This document shows positions 36,438 through 44,866 of a stretch of DNA of 64,000 nucleotides, piece after piece. Both the position numbers and the translations under genes were made by a program. Under the pieces are notes generated by a model, which worked only from the letters and a program-made list of their open reading frames with translations, had not been told where the DNA came from and made no database searches. The DNA is from Burkholderiales bacterium (GTDB lineage Bacteria; Pseudomonadota; Gammaproteobacteria; Burkholderiales; SG8-41), in the NCBI GenBank assembly GCA_030683105.1, contig JAUXMZ010000047.1, positions 1 to 64,000 of the forward strand, in the 5' to 3' direction. Within the stretch, counting starts at the first letter, position 1, and every line of letters starts with the position of its first letter.

Positions 36438-37391
36438 GTGACGCCCGGCCGCAGCTGCCCGCTGCATTACCGCTACCAGCCGTCCGATCTCTCACGCGCG
36501 CCCGATCTCACCGCCGATACGCTTTATGTCGTCGGCGGTCTCTACGGCAATCTTCCGGCGCTGGAGGCGGTACTCGAGATGATCGCCAGAGAGGCCGGCC
36601 CGGTCACGCTGGTTTTCAACGGCGACTTCAACTGGTTTAACGTCGACGCCGCAGGTTTCAAAGCTGTCAATCGCGAAGTGCTCAACCATGTCGCGTTGCG
36701 CGGCAACGTCGAGACCGAAATCGCCGGCGATGATGCCGCGGCAGGCTGCGGTTGCGCTTACCCCGAATGGGTGGGCGATGCCGAGGTCGAGCGCTCGAAC
36801 CGCATCATCGAACGCCTGCGCGGGGCGGCGCTGCAGCAACCGGATATCCGCGGGCAGCTGGCCGCGCTGCCCATGCACCTCGTGGCAGAAGTGGGCGGCG
36901 TGCGCATTGCCATTGTCCACGGTGACGGTGAATCGCTCGCTGGCTGGAATTTTTCCCAGGAGGCGCTCGCCGACATTGCACACCGCAGAAAAATAGCCCG
37001 GCAATTTGAAATAATGCGGGCGCGTATCATTGCCAGCAGTCACACCTGTCTGCCGGTGGCGCTCGATTTCGACACCGCACAAGGCCGTTGCGCGCTCATC
37101 AACAACGGCGCCGCCGGCATGCCGAATTTTATATCGACACACTACGGCGTGATCACGCGCATCGCGACGCGACGGGCAAATCACGTGGTGCCGCTCTACG
37201 GCACGCGCCTCGACGCAGTCCGCATCGAGGCGCTGCCAGTGCGCTATGATCAGGCACGCTGGCAGCGCGAATTCCTGGCCAACTGGCCGCAAGGGTCTGC
37301 GGCCCATGCTTCTTATTACCAGCGCATCGCGACGGGGCCCGCCTACGACATGGCGCAAGCCGCGCGGCTGAGTGTAAGTTTGGCGGCATGA
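36438..37391 (+). CDS. Metallophosphoesterase-like protein with altered metal ligands
   Basis: A 317-residue protein starting with GTG. The order of segments follows calcineurin-like phosphoesterases: VVGGLYGNLPALEAVL (normally D-x-H-G-N), VFNGDFNWFN (normally G-D-x-x-D), LRGNVE (normally G-N-H/C-D), IVHGDGES and ASSHTCLP (normally G-H-T-H). Several of the usual metal-binding Asp and His residues are replaced, including both of the first motif. It is either a specialised or an inactive member. Its position between the symporter and the VTT-flavoprotein suggests a function within the ArsS-type pathway. Confidence 0.8.
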   Translation: MTPGRSCPLHYRYQPSDLSRAPDLTADTLYVVGGLYGNLPALEAVLEMIAREAGPVTLVFNGDFNWFNVDAAGFKAVNREVLNHVALRGNVETEIAGDDAAAGCGCAYPEWVGDAEVERSNRIIERLRGAALQQPDIRGQLAALPMHLVAEVGGVRIAIVHGDGESLAGWNFSQEALADIAHRRKIARQFEIMRARIIASSHTCLPVALDFDTAQGRCALINNGAAGMPNFISTHYGVITRIATRRANHVVPLYGTRLDAVRIEALPVRYDQARWQREFLANWPQGSAAHASYYQRIATGPAYDMAQAARLSVSLAA

Positions 37392-37431
37392 CGGCGACCA
37401 ATCATAAAGTCGCCTCTACGGGAAAACAGGA

Positions 37432-39579
37432 ATGAAAAAAAACAGATTGTTGTTGTTGATCATCATAGCGGCGTTGATCGCGGCGTTTTTCGCTTTTGGT
37501 CTCAACCGCTATTTCACGCTCGATTTTTTCAAGTCGCAGCAGGCGGCGATCGACTCGTACGTGCAAGCGAGCCCGCTGCAGGCCGGGATGGTATTTTTTC
37601 TGATTTACGTCGGCGTGACCGGATTATCCCTGCCGGGCGCCGCGCTCATGACGCTCGCGGCAGGCGCAATATTCGGGCTGCTGTGGGGCACCTTGATCGT
37701 GTCCTTTGCGTCCTCGCTGGGCGCAACCCTGGCTTTTCTCGCTTCGCGCTTCCTGTTCCGAGATGCGATCCAGAGCAGATTCAGCGGCAATCTGAAAGCG
37801 ATCAACTCGGGCGTGGAAAAAGACGGCCCGTTTTATCTGTTCACACTGCGCCTGGTGCCGGCGTTCCCGTTTTTCGTCATCAACCTGGCGATGGGACTGA
37901 CGCCGCTCAAGACCTGGACCTTCTACTGGGTCAGCCAGATCGGCATGCTCGCAGGCACCCTGGTCTACGTCAACGCCGGCACCGAGATCGCAAAAGTAGA
38001 ATCGCTGCGCGGCATCCTGTCGCCCGGTCTGATCATTTCGTTCACGCTGCTCGGCCTCTTCCCGTTGATTGCAAAATGGATAGTCAGCGCCATCAGGGCG
38101 CGCAAGGTGTTCGCCAAGTGGCCAAAACCGGCATCCTTCGATCGCAACCTGGTGGTGATCGGCGGCGGGTCCGCGGGACTGGTCTCAGCCTATATTGCCG
38201 CGGCGGTGAAGGCCAAGGTCACGCTCATCGAAAAGCACAAGATGGGCGGCGACTGCCTCAATACCGGTTGCGTACCGTCCAAGGCGCTGATCAAATCGGC
38301 GAAACTGCTGGCCACCATGAAGCGTGCGAAGGCGCTGGGACTTAAGTCGGCGACTGCGGAGTTCGATTTCGCCGACATCATGGAACGCGTCCAGCGCGTG
38401 GTGAAAACCGTGGAACCGCATGACTCGGTCGAGCGCTACACCCTGCTCGGCGTCGAGTGCCTCACGGGCGAGGCGAAAATCACCTCGCCCTGGACGGTCG
38501 AAGTCAAAACCGCCGGGGGCACGCGCACGCTGACCACGCGGGCGATCGTGATTGCCGCGGGCGCGCGGCCCTTCGTCCCCGCCATTCCCGGCATCGAGGA
38601 GATCGGATGCCTGACTTCTGATACGGTTTGGGATCTGCGCGAACTGCCGAAACGACTTGTGGTATTGGGCGGCGGGCCGATCGGTTGCGAACTCACGCAG
38701 TGCTTTGCGCGCCTGGGCAGTCAGGTCACGCAGGTCGAAATGCTGCCGCGCATCATGATCCGCGAGGACCCGGAAATCTCCGACATGGTGCTCAACCAGT
38801 TTCAAAAAGAAGGCGTCAATGTCCTGGTCAATCACAAAGCCAAACAGTTCCTGAGCGAGAACGGCGGGAAGGTCCTGGTCTGCGAGCACGACGGCCGAGA
38901 AGTGCGCGTGCCTTTCGACGCCCTGCTGTGCGCAGTAGGCCGCATTGCCAACACATCGGGCTATGGCCTGGAGGAACTCGGCATCCCGGTCACCAAATCG
39001 CGCACCGTGGAAGTCAACGAGTTCATGCAAACGCTTTATCCCAACATCTACGCCTGCGGCGACGTCGCCGGACCGTACCAGTTCACCCATACCGCCGCGC
39101 ACACCGCATGGTACTCGGCAGTCAACGCGTTATTCGGCAGCTTCAGGAAATTCCGCGCCGATTTCTCGGTAATCCCATGGGCGACGTTCACCGACCCAGA
39201 AGTCGCGCGCGTCGGGCTCAACGAAACCGAAGCGAAGGAAAAGAATATCCCTTACGAAGTCACGACCTACGGCATCGACGATCTCGACCGCGCGATCGCG
39301 GACGAGGACGCGCACGGCGTGGTGAAAGTGCTGACGGTGCCAGGCAAGGACAAGATACTCGGCGCCACCATCGCCGGCGAGCACGCCGGGGATCTCATCA
39401 TTGAGTTCATCCTCGCCATGCGCCACGGACTCGGGCTCAACAAAATCCTCGGCACCATTCATATTTATCCCACACTCGCCGAGGCCAACAAGTACGTGGC
39501 CGGCAACTGGAAACGCGCGCATGCGCCACAGAAATTGCTGGGTTGGGTAGAGAAATATCATGCCTGGATGCGAGGATGA
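37432..39579 (+). CDS. Fusion of a VTT membrane domain with a mercuric-reductase-like flavoprotein
   Basis: A 715-residue two-part protein. Residues 1-225 are a VTT (TVP38/TMEM64) membrane domain (GLSLPGAALMTLAAGAIFGL). From about 238 onward it is a class I pyridine nucleotide-disulfide oxidoreductase: FAD fold VVIGGGSAGLVSA, redox pair Cys275-x4-Cys280 in GGDCLNTGCVPSK, NAD(P) fold VVLGGGPIGCELTQ, and a dimerisation domain with HIYPTLAEA near the end. There is no MerA C-terminal cysteine pair, so mercury reduction is unlikely. The membrane tether and cluster context suggest electron transfer to a membrane-associated or arsenical/disulfide substrate. Confidence 0.92.
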   Translation: MKKNRLLLLIIIAALIAAFFAFGLNRYFTLDFFKSQQAAIDSYVQASPLQAGMVFFLIYVGVTGLSLPGAALMTLAAGAIFGLLWGTLIVSFASSLGATLAFLASRFLFRDAIQSRFSGNLKAINSGVEKDGPFYLFTLRLVPAFPFFVINLAMGLTPLKTWTFYWVSQIGMLAGTLVYVNAGTEIAKVESLRGILSPGLIISFTLLGLFPLIAKWIVSAIRARKVFAKWPKPASFDRNLVVIGGGSAGLVSAYIAAAVKAKVTLIEKHKMGGDCLNTGCVPSKALIKSAKLLATMKRAKALGLKSATAEFDFADIMERVQRVVKTVEPHDSVERYTLLGVECLTGEAKITSPWTVEVKTAGGTRTLTTRAIVIAAGARPFVPAIPGIEEIGCLTSDTVWDLRELPKRLVVLGGGPIGCELTQCFARLGSQVTQVEMLPRIMIREDPEISDMVLNQFQKEGVNVLVNHKAKQFLSENGGKVLVCEHDGREVRVPFDALLCAVGRIANTSGYGLEELGIPVTKSRTVEVNEFMQTLYPNIYACGDVAGPYQFTHTAAHTAWYSAVNALFGSFRKFRADFSVIPWATFTDPEVARVGLNETEAKEKNIPYEVTTYGIDDLDRAIADEDAHGVVKVLTVPGKDKILGATIAGEHAGDLIIEFILAMRHGLGLNKILGTIHIYPTLAEANKYVAGNWKRAHAPQKLLGWVEKYHAWMRG

Positions 39580-39631
39580 CCGGAGGGATGAGGGCCCTAA
39601 AGGATACGTTTCACTTAATGAGGGCGGCAGG

Positions 39632-40459
39632 ATGAGGCGTTTTCTATTGTTAATCGCGCTGCTTGCGCAATGTGTATCGGGCGGCGCGATTGCGCAGACC
39701 CCTTTTGACCATCAGCATGAAACCTGGGGCGCACTGTTGAAAAAGCACGTCGTGCTGATCGACGGCGGCAAGGCCTCACAACTGCGCTATGCCGGCATGC
39801 AGCAGGACCGCGCCCAACTCAACGCGTATCTAGGTTCACTGTCGAGAGTCAGCGAACAGGAATTCAAAGGCTGGAGCAAACCCCGGCAACTTGCATTCCT
39901 GATCAACGCCTACAACGCATTCATGATCGAGAAAGTGCTCACCCGCTATCCCGACATCAAATCAGTGTGGGATTTCGGAAAAATCTTCGGTAACCCGTTC
40001 AAGGACAGGTTTTTCACCTTGTTCGGCCGCGAGTTCTCACTCGACATGATCGAACATGACACGATACGCGCCAAAGGCGTGCACGACGATCCGCGCATCC
40101 ATTTCGCGGTGAATTGCGCCTCGGTCAGCTGCCCCATGCTGCGCGAGGAGCCCTATGTCGCAACGCGCATCGACGCCCAGCTCGAGCAGCAAACGCAGCG
40201 ATTTCTCTCGGACCGCACTCGCAACCGCTATAATCCGCAGACGCGCGCCCTCGAAGTATCGAAAATTTTCGATACCTACCCCTGGTACAGCGTCGACTTC
40301 ACCAGCGGATTGAGAGGCGTCCAGTCGCGCGAGCAGTTTTTCGCCGGATATGCAGATCTGCTTGCCGACGACCCCGGGCACCGGAAAATCATCCGCGAAC
40401 ATAAAGCGGACATCCGCCATCTCGATTACGACTGGAACCTGAACGACGCGAAAAAGTGA
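39632..40459 (+). CDS. DUF547 domain-containing secreted protein
   Basis: A 275-residue protein with a signal peptide (MRRFLLLIALLAQCVSGGAIA) and a DUF547 domain, seen in LAFLINAYNAFMIEKVL (about 90), DMIEHDTIRAKG and FAVNCASVSCPML. DUF547 proteins often accompany radical SAM/selenodomain clusters; their catalytic role is unknown, though the conserved Cys and His residues suggest an enzyme. The ATG at 39632 is chosen for the signal peptide; an upstream ATG at 39560 overlaps the preceding gene. Confidence 0.88.
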   Translation: MRRFLLLIALLAQCVSGGAIAQTPFDHQHETWGALLKKHVVLIDGGKASQLRYAGMQQDRAQLNAYLGSLSRVSEQEFKGWSKPRQLAFLINAYNAFMIEKVLTRYPDIKSVWDFGKIFGNPFKDRFFTLFGREFSLDMIEHDTIRAKGVHDDPRIHFAVNCASVSCPMLREEPYVATRIDAQLEQQTQRFLSDRTRNRYNPQTRALEVSKIFDTYPWYSVDFTSGLRGVQSREQFFAGYADLLADDPGHRKIIREHKADIRHLDYDWNLNDAKK

Positions 40460-40463
40460 ACCG

Positions 40464-41153
40464 GTGTCCTCGATCTCTATCATCATTCCCTGTCTCAATG
40501 AATCCGGCAGTATCGTCGGCACGCTGCAGGCGCTGAGGCCGCTGCGCAATCGCGGCGTGGAAATCATCGTGGTCGATGGCGGCAGCAGCGATGACACCAT
40601 CGCACGTGCTCAACCCTGGGCCGACCGGATTCTGAGCTCACCGCAGGGGCGCGCCGCACAGATGAACGCCGGCGCAGCCGAGGCTGCCGGCACCATTCTG
40701 CTTTTTCTGCACGCCGACTGCATCCTGCCCGGAGAAGCCGACGGACTGCTGATCAACGGCCTGATGCAGTCACGCAAGAACTGGGGACGGTTCGATGTGC
40801 GGATCACTGGCAGGCACCCCTTGTTGCGGGTGATCGAAGCCCTGATGAACCTGCGTTCACGGCTGACCGGGATTGCCACCGGGGACCAGGGGGTGTTCGT
40901 TACCCGTTCCCTGTTTGAAGCCGCGGGCCGCTTCCCTGAAATCGCGCTGATGGAAGACATTGCCTTGTCCAGGCGCCTGAAACGGTTCGGCGCGCCGCTG
41001 AATCTGCCGCACCGGATCACGGTTTCCGGGCGGCGTTGGGAAAAACACGGTGTACTGCGCACTGTCCTGCTGATGTGGCGGCTGCGCCTCGCATACTGGC
41101 TGGGCGCCGACCCCGACGAGCTTGCGCTGCGCTATGCCGATCACAAGCAGTGA
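40464..41153 (+). CDS. GT2 glycosyltransferase, rSAM/selenodomain-associated transferase 2 (TIGR04283)
   Basis: A 229-residue GT-A fold glycosyltransferase: SIIIPCLNESGSI at the N-terminus, VVDGGSSDDT (about 33-42), LLFLHADCILP with the metal-binding acidic residue, and GDQGVFVTRSLFEAAG. This is the TIGR04283 family, regularly next to ArsS-type radical SAM genes and assigned to arsenosugar biosynthesis by association. It starts with GTG four bases after the DUF547 gene and overlaps the next gene. Confidence 0.9.
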   Translation: MSSISIIIPCLNESGSIVGTLQALRPLRNRGVEIIVVDGGSSDDTIARAQPWADRILSSPQGRAAQMNAGAAEAAGTILLFLHADCILPGEADGLLINGLMQSRKNWGRFDVRITGRHPLLRVIEALMNLRSRLTGIATGDQGVFVTRSLFEAAGRFPEIALMEDIALSRRLKRFGAPLNLPHRITVSGRRWEKHGVLRTVLLMWRLRLAYWLGADPDELALRYADHKQ

Positions 41154-41787
41154 AACCGGCGTTGTTGTTTTCGCCAAGGCGCCCCTCCCCGGCGCCGTCA
41201 AAACCCGGCTTGCTCCCCTGCTCGGCGCCGAAGCGGCGGCAGCACTTCATGCGCGGCTAGTCGAACACACGCTGGCCACCGCCTGCACCTCCGGCATTGG
41301 CCCGGTGGAACTGTGCTGTGCGCCGCACACCGATGACCCGTTCTTCAACCATTGCAGCAGCCGTTACCCCATTTCCCTTGCTTGCCAGGCCGAGGGCGAT
41401 CTTGGCGCGCGCATGCAGTCTGCCTTCACGCGCACGCTGCCCCATGCCGGCAGCGTCATTCTGATCGGCAGCGATTGTCCGGCACTGACCGTGTCACATC
41501 TGCAACAGGCGGCTCAGGCACTGGCCGGCGGCAATGATGCGGTTCTAGTCCCCGCCGAAGACGGCGGTTACGCGCTGATCGGCCTTACTCGCTGCGATGA
41601 CCTGTTGTTTCATGACATCGAATGGGGTGGCGCGGCAGTCTTGAGTTCAACCCGGGAACGTCTGCAGCGCCTGCGCTGGCGCTGGATAGAGCTTGAAACA
41701 CTGTGGGACATTGATCGTCCCGAAGATTACCAGCGCCTGCTGAATGCCGGACTGCTGGATCTGGGCTCTTGCGTAAATACCGGCTGA
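41134..41787 (+). CDS. DUF2064 nucleotidyl/glycosyl transferase, rSAM/selenodomain-associated transferase 1 (TIGR04282)
   Basis: A 217-residue CofC-like nucleotidyltransferase-fold protein. Visible motifs are VVVFAKAPLPGAVKTRLAP (NTP-binding loop with basic residues, about 9-27), LIGSDCPAL with the metal-binding Asp, and VPAEDGGYALIGL. The start at 41134 overlaps the preceding glycosyltransferase by 20 bases; an earlier in-frame ATG at 41122 is also possible. It is the last gene of the ArsS-type cluster. Probably it activates or transfers a sugar. Confidence 0.88.
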   Translation: MPITSSETGVVVFAKAPLPGAVKTRLAPLLGAEAAAALHARLVEHTLATACTSGIGPVELCCAPHTDDPFFNHCSSRYPISLACQAEGDLGARMQSAFTRTLPHAGSVILIGSDCPALTVSHLQQAAQALAGGNDAVLVPAEDGGYALIGLTRCDDLLFHDIEWGGAAVLSSTRERLQRLRWRWIELETLWDIDRPEDYQRLLNAGLLDLGSCVNTG

Positions 41788-42000
41788 GTGCGAAGTATGG
41801 CGACATTTCCCTGCGTAAACCGGCGTTTAGCCTGACGGCGCCTGCGCCGTCCGCACACCGAAGAGAAAATAACCTTGCATTTTCAAGACCTTTGGGAAAG
41901 AATAGCGCCTCTTTCAGCGGGCTCGGCAGGTCCGAAAAATCATGGCCCCCCTGAACACCGCCAGAGATCGAATTAACTTTTTGCCTGAAGAACATACTGC

Positions 42001-43104
42001 ATGTCGGATCTCTCAAGCGTCGCCTCGGTCAGCAAGACCTCGCCGCAACTTCCCATCAGCTGGTATTTCGATGCCGGCATCTTTGAGCTGGAAAAGCGCC
42101 TGCTGTTCGACCAGGGCCCGGGCTATGTCGGCCACGAGTTGATGGTGCAGAACACCGGCGATTACCATACGCTGGAATGGCTGGGCCATGCCAAAGCGCT
42201 GGTGCGCAACGCCAATGGCATCGAACTGCTGTCAAATGTCTGCCGTCACCGCCAGGCCGTCATGCTCAAGGGGCGCGGCACGACCAAAAGCATAGTCTGC
42301 CCGCTGCACCGCTGGACCTACGGGCTCGACGGCAAGCTGCTCGGCGCGCCGCACTTCCCGGGGAACCCCTGCCTTGATCTCGCGCCATCACCGCTCGTCA
42401 ACTGGAATGGCCTGCTGTTCAACGGCAAGCGCGACGTCATGCGCGATCTTGCACAGATCGGCGTGGCCCGGGACCTCGACTTCTCGGACTACATGCTCGA
42501 CCGCGTCGAGATTGATGAGTACGCGTGCAACTGGAAGACCTTCATCGAGGTCTACCTCGAGGACTACCACGTCGAGCCGTTCCACCCCGGGCTGGGCAAT
42601 TTCGTCAATGTCTCCGACCTGCAGTGGCAATTCGGGGAGCGGTACAGCGTGCAGACCTGCGGCATTAACAAGGGGCTCTCCAAGGCCGGTTCGCCCGTCT
42701 ATGCGAAATGGCACGAGGCGCTGTTGCGCTACAACGAGGGCAGGCAGCCGCCTCATGGCGCAATCTGGCTCACCTACTATCCGAACATCATGGTCGAGTG
42801 GTATCCGCATGTGCTGGTGATCAGCACCATAGTACCGCGCGGGCCCGAAGCCTGCACCAATGTGATTGAATTCTATTACCCGGAAGACATCGCGCTGTTT
42901 GAGCGTGAATTCGTCGAGGCTGAACAGGCCGCATACCGGGAAACTGCTATCGAGGATGACGAGATCTGCCTGCGCATGACCGAAGGCAGGCGTGCCCTGC
43001 ATCTGCAGTGCCTCAACGAGACCGGTCCCTACCAGTCGCCCATGGAAGACGGCATGCTGCATTTCCACGAATTTCTGCGGGGACAACTCGAGCCGCATCT
43101 TTAG
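42001..43104 (+). CDS. Rieske 2Fe-2S oxygenase alpha subunit
   Basis: A 367-residue aromatic-ring-hydroxylating-type oxygenase. The Rieske cluster ligands are CRHRQ (about 81-85) and CPLHRW (about 100), the C-x-H and C-x2-H pairs. The catalytic domain has the mononuclear-iron facial triad region EDYHVEPFHPGLG. Its order and length resemble stand-alone Rieske monooxygenases acting on quaternary amines or aromatics. No reductase or beta subunit is adjacent. It lies about 210 bases after the ArsS-type cluster across a hairpin (41834-41851), so it may or may not belong to it. Confidence 0.88.
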   Translation: MSDLSSVASVSKTSPQLPISWYFDAGIFELEKRLLFDQGPGYVGHELMVQNTGDYHTLEWLGHAKALVRNANGIELLSNVCRHRQAVMLKGRGTTKSIVCPLHRWTYGLDGKLLGAPHFPGNPCLDLAPSPLVNWNGLLFNGKRDVMRDLAQIGVARDLDFSDYMLDRVEIDEYACNWKTFIEVYLEDYHVEPFHPGLGNFVNVSDLQWQFGERYSVQTCGINKGLSKAGSPVYAKWHEALLRYNEGRQPPHGAIWLTYYPNIMVEWYPHVLVISTIVPRGPEACTNVIEFYYPEDIALFEREFVEAEQAAYRETAIEDDEICLRMTEGRRALHLQCLNETGPYQSPMEDGMLHFHEFLRGQLEPHL

Positions 43105-43192
43105 TGCAGTGTTTAGTGTTGAGTGTTGAGTGAGAACCACGCTCTGGTAACAGCCAACTCAGCACTAAACACTCAAAACTCAACACTTCACC
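43104..43192. repeat. Heptad-repeat hairpin, locus C (GTGTTGA units)
   Basis: Left arm 43104-43131: GTGCAGT, GTTTAGT, GTTGAGT, GTTGAGT. Right arm 43154-43192 reads, in reverse complement, GTGTTGA, GTTTTGA, GTGTTTA, GTGCTGA. The loop is about 22 bases. The left arm begins at the stop codon of the Rieske gene, and the right arm ends 25 bases before the sulfurtransferase start. Confidence 0.8.
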
Positions 43193-43217
43193 CTGTTCGG
43201 GTCACAGCAAGCATACG

Positions 43218-44060
43218 ATGCATAACACAACTTTAGTTTCCGTCACCGACCTCGCGTTGCATTTAAACGACCCGAACTGGGTGGTCTGCGACTGCCGGCA
43301 CGACCTCGTCGACACCGAATCCGGACGCCGTGCTTACGCGCGGTCTCACATCCCCGGGGCGCGCTTCGTGCATCTGGACCAGATGCTGTCGGGACCGACT
43401 ACCGGGAAAAACGGCCGCCATCCGCTGCCCGATCCCGAAGTGTTCAGCCGGCGCCTGGGCACGCTAGGCATCGGCAACGGCACGCAGGTCGTCGCGTATG
43501 ACGCGAGCGGCGGATATTATGCGGCGCGCCTGTGGTGGATGCTGCGCTGGGTCGGCCATACGCGCGTGGCCGTGCTCGATGGCGGCTGGGAAGCATGGAT
43601 CGAGGCCGGCTACCCGGTCACTGCCGCCCAACCTGATATCTCACCTGCATCATTTGCCGCGCGCCCGGAGCCCCGGCTTGCCGTGGACGCCGCTTATGTC
43701 GCGGCCCATTTGGACGACGCGTCAACCTGCGTGCTCGATGCGCGCGGCGCCGAGCGCTTTCGCGGCATAAATGAAACCCTGGATCCGGTCGGCGGCCACA
43801 TCCCGGGCGCGCTCAACCGCTTTTACAAATACAACCTCGACACCGACGGCTGCTTCAAGTCTGCCGCCGAGCTGCGCGAGGAATTCACCGACCTCATCGG
43901 TGAACAAGCGCTGCACAACGTGCTGCATCAGTGCGGCTCGGGCGTCACCGCCTGCCACAACCTGCTGGCGATGGAAATCGCCGGACTCCCCGGATCGCGC
44001 CTCTACCCCGGTTCTTGGAGCGAGTGGTGCGCCGACCCGGGGCGCCCGGTAGAGCGCTAG
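43218..44060 (+). CDS. sseA: Tandem-rhodanese sulfurtransferase
   Basis: A 280-residue two-domain rhodanese. The N-terminal domain (about 10-135) is non-catalytic (YDASGGYYAAR in place of the Cys loop). The C-terminal domain (about 155-275) has the active-site loop Cys239-GSGVTA. This type transfers sulfane sulfur from thiosulfate or 3-mercaptopyruvate to thiols or cyanide; the CGSGVTA loop favours 3-mercaptopyruvate sulfurtransferase. The C-terminal 86 residues are repeated with 75 identities in a pseudogene at 49839-50111. Confidence 0.93.
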   Translation: MHNTTLVSVTDLALHLNDPNWVVCDCRHDLVDTESGRRAYARSHIPGARFVHLDQMLSGPTTGKNGRHPLPDPEVFSRRLGTLGIGNGTQVVAYDASGGYYAARLWWMLRWVGHTRVAVLDGGWEAWIEAGYPVTAAQPDISPASFAARPEPRLAVDAAYVAAHLDDASTCVLDARGAERFRGINETLDPVGGHIPGALNRFYKYNLDTDGCFKSAAELREEFTDLIGEQALHNVLHQCGSGVTACHNLLAMEIAGLPGSRLYPGSWSEWCADPGRPVER

Positions 44061-44338
44061 GGCCGGCGCACCAGCGTCGTCGCCTCTTCGGGGAATCGGG
44101 ACTCCGCAGCGGTTGCATGCTCTGGCCGTCGTTCTTGATTCGTCGGCAATGCAACATCGGGATTGCCCGTCGCCCGAGTTGCCGCCGGCACGACAGCCTG
44201 CGCTTCCTGCGCCCGGGCGCGGGCCTCGTCACAGTACCGGAAGAATGTGTCCCCGAACTCTGCCGTTCCAGGCTCGCATGCCAACGCCGCTCCCTGCACT
44301 ACCAGAGTCACGATCGCAAACGCCATTTGCTTTTTCAT
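44057..44338 (-). CDS. Small secreted hypothetical protein
   Basis: A 93-residue protein with a signal peptide (MKKQMAFAIVTLVVQGAALA) and a short acidic/arginine-rich mature part beginning CEPGTAEFGDTFFRYC. Two cysteines close to the mature N-terminus may form a disulfide. It has a strong AGGAG ribosome binding site. Its stop overlaps that of the sulfurtransferase (convergent). Degenerate traces of the same gene occur at 50122-50245. Function unknown. Confidence 0.7.
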   Translation of the reverse strand: MKKQMAFAIVTLVVQGAALACEPGTAEFGDTFFRYCDEARARAQEAQAVVPAATRATGNPDVALPTNQERRPEHATAAESRFPEEATTLVRRP

Positions 44339-44446
44339 TCTGATCTCCTGTTCATGTTGAAATCCTGCTCTTGAAATGAGCGCGCGGCGGTCGATATTCG
44401 AGCCTGTTTCGACTCCCACCATGGCGTGCACTTTCCCCACGGGTCC

Positions 44447-44809
44447 TCAATCGCTGCCGTGCCGAAGCAACACAACATCTTTGATATCCGGTTCCGGCGC
44501 AGCCGCCCTCGCCACTCCGAGCGAAAGTGCTTCCGCACCCATCTCACGGAGCTCGCTCTGCGCCACCTCGAAGCGCGCGCGGCGCTCAGCTAGAATCTCC
44601 CGCGCATCCACGATTGACGCGCGCTCCTCATGCGGCGCCAGCCTCTGCGCTGCATCACCCCACCGATCCGGATCAGTACCGACCCCAATAGCCACGATGC
44701 CCGCGATGATCAGCAGGCAGGCGACCCCCTTGAGCGCAAGCGCGGCCATAAAGTACGGTTCATTCTCGTAGACCTCCATCACCCTGTGTTTTTCATATGA
44801 ACTCAACAT
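44447..44809 (-). CDS. Small membrane-anchored hypothetical protein
   Basis: A 120-residue protein with one membrane segment (FMAALALKGVACLLIIAGIVAIG, about 20-42). A charged, helical, probably coiled-coil region follows (RASIVDAREILAERRARFE), then a C-terminal tail. It has a strong ribosome binding site (AAGGAG). Remnants of its 3' part are found at about 50263-50380. Not recognised. Its gene is flanked by two other small envelope-protein genes on the same strand. Confidence 0.7.
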   Translation of the reverse strand: MLSSYEKHRVMEVYENEPYFMAALALKGVACLLIIAGIVAIGVGTDPDRWGDAAQRLAPHEERASIVDAREILAERRARFEVAQSELREMGAEALSLGVARAAAPEPDIKDVVLLRHGSD

Positions 44810-44866
44810 GATTGACTCCTTGATTAAAGATAGGATCAGGTAGCGCCGATACAGCGGCGCAAAGCA

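Noticed and set aside
37432-39579. Mercuric reductase (merA)
   Set aside because: The redox pair and overall fold fit, but the C-terminal cysteine pair needed for Hg(II) transfer and any mer genes are missing, and the N-terminus is a VTT membrane domain rather than a MerP-like one.
41834-41851. Terminator of the ArsS-type cluster
   Set aside because: GACGGCG-CCTG-CGCCGTC is a perfect hairpin, but it is followed by CCGCACACCG with no T-run, so intrinsic termination is not supported.
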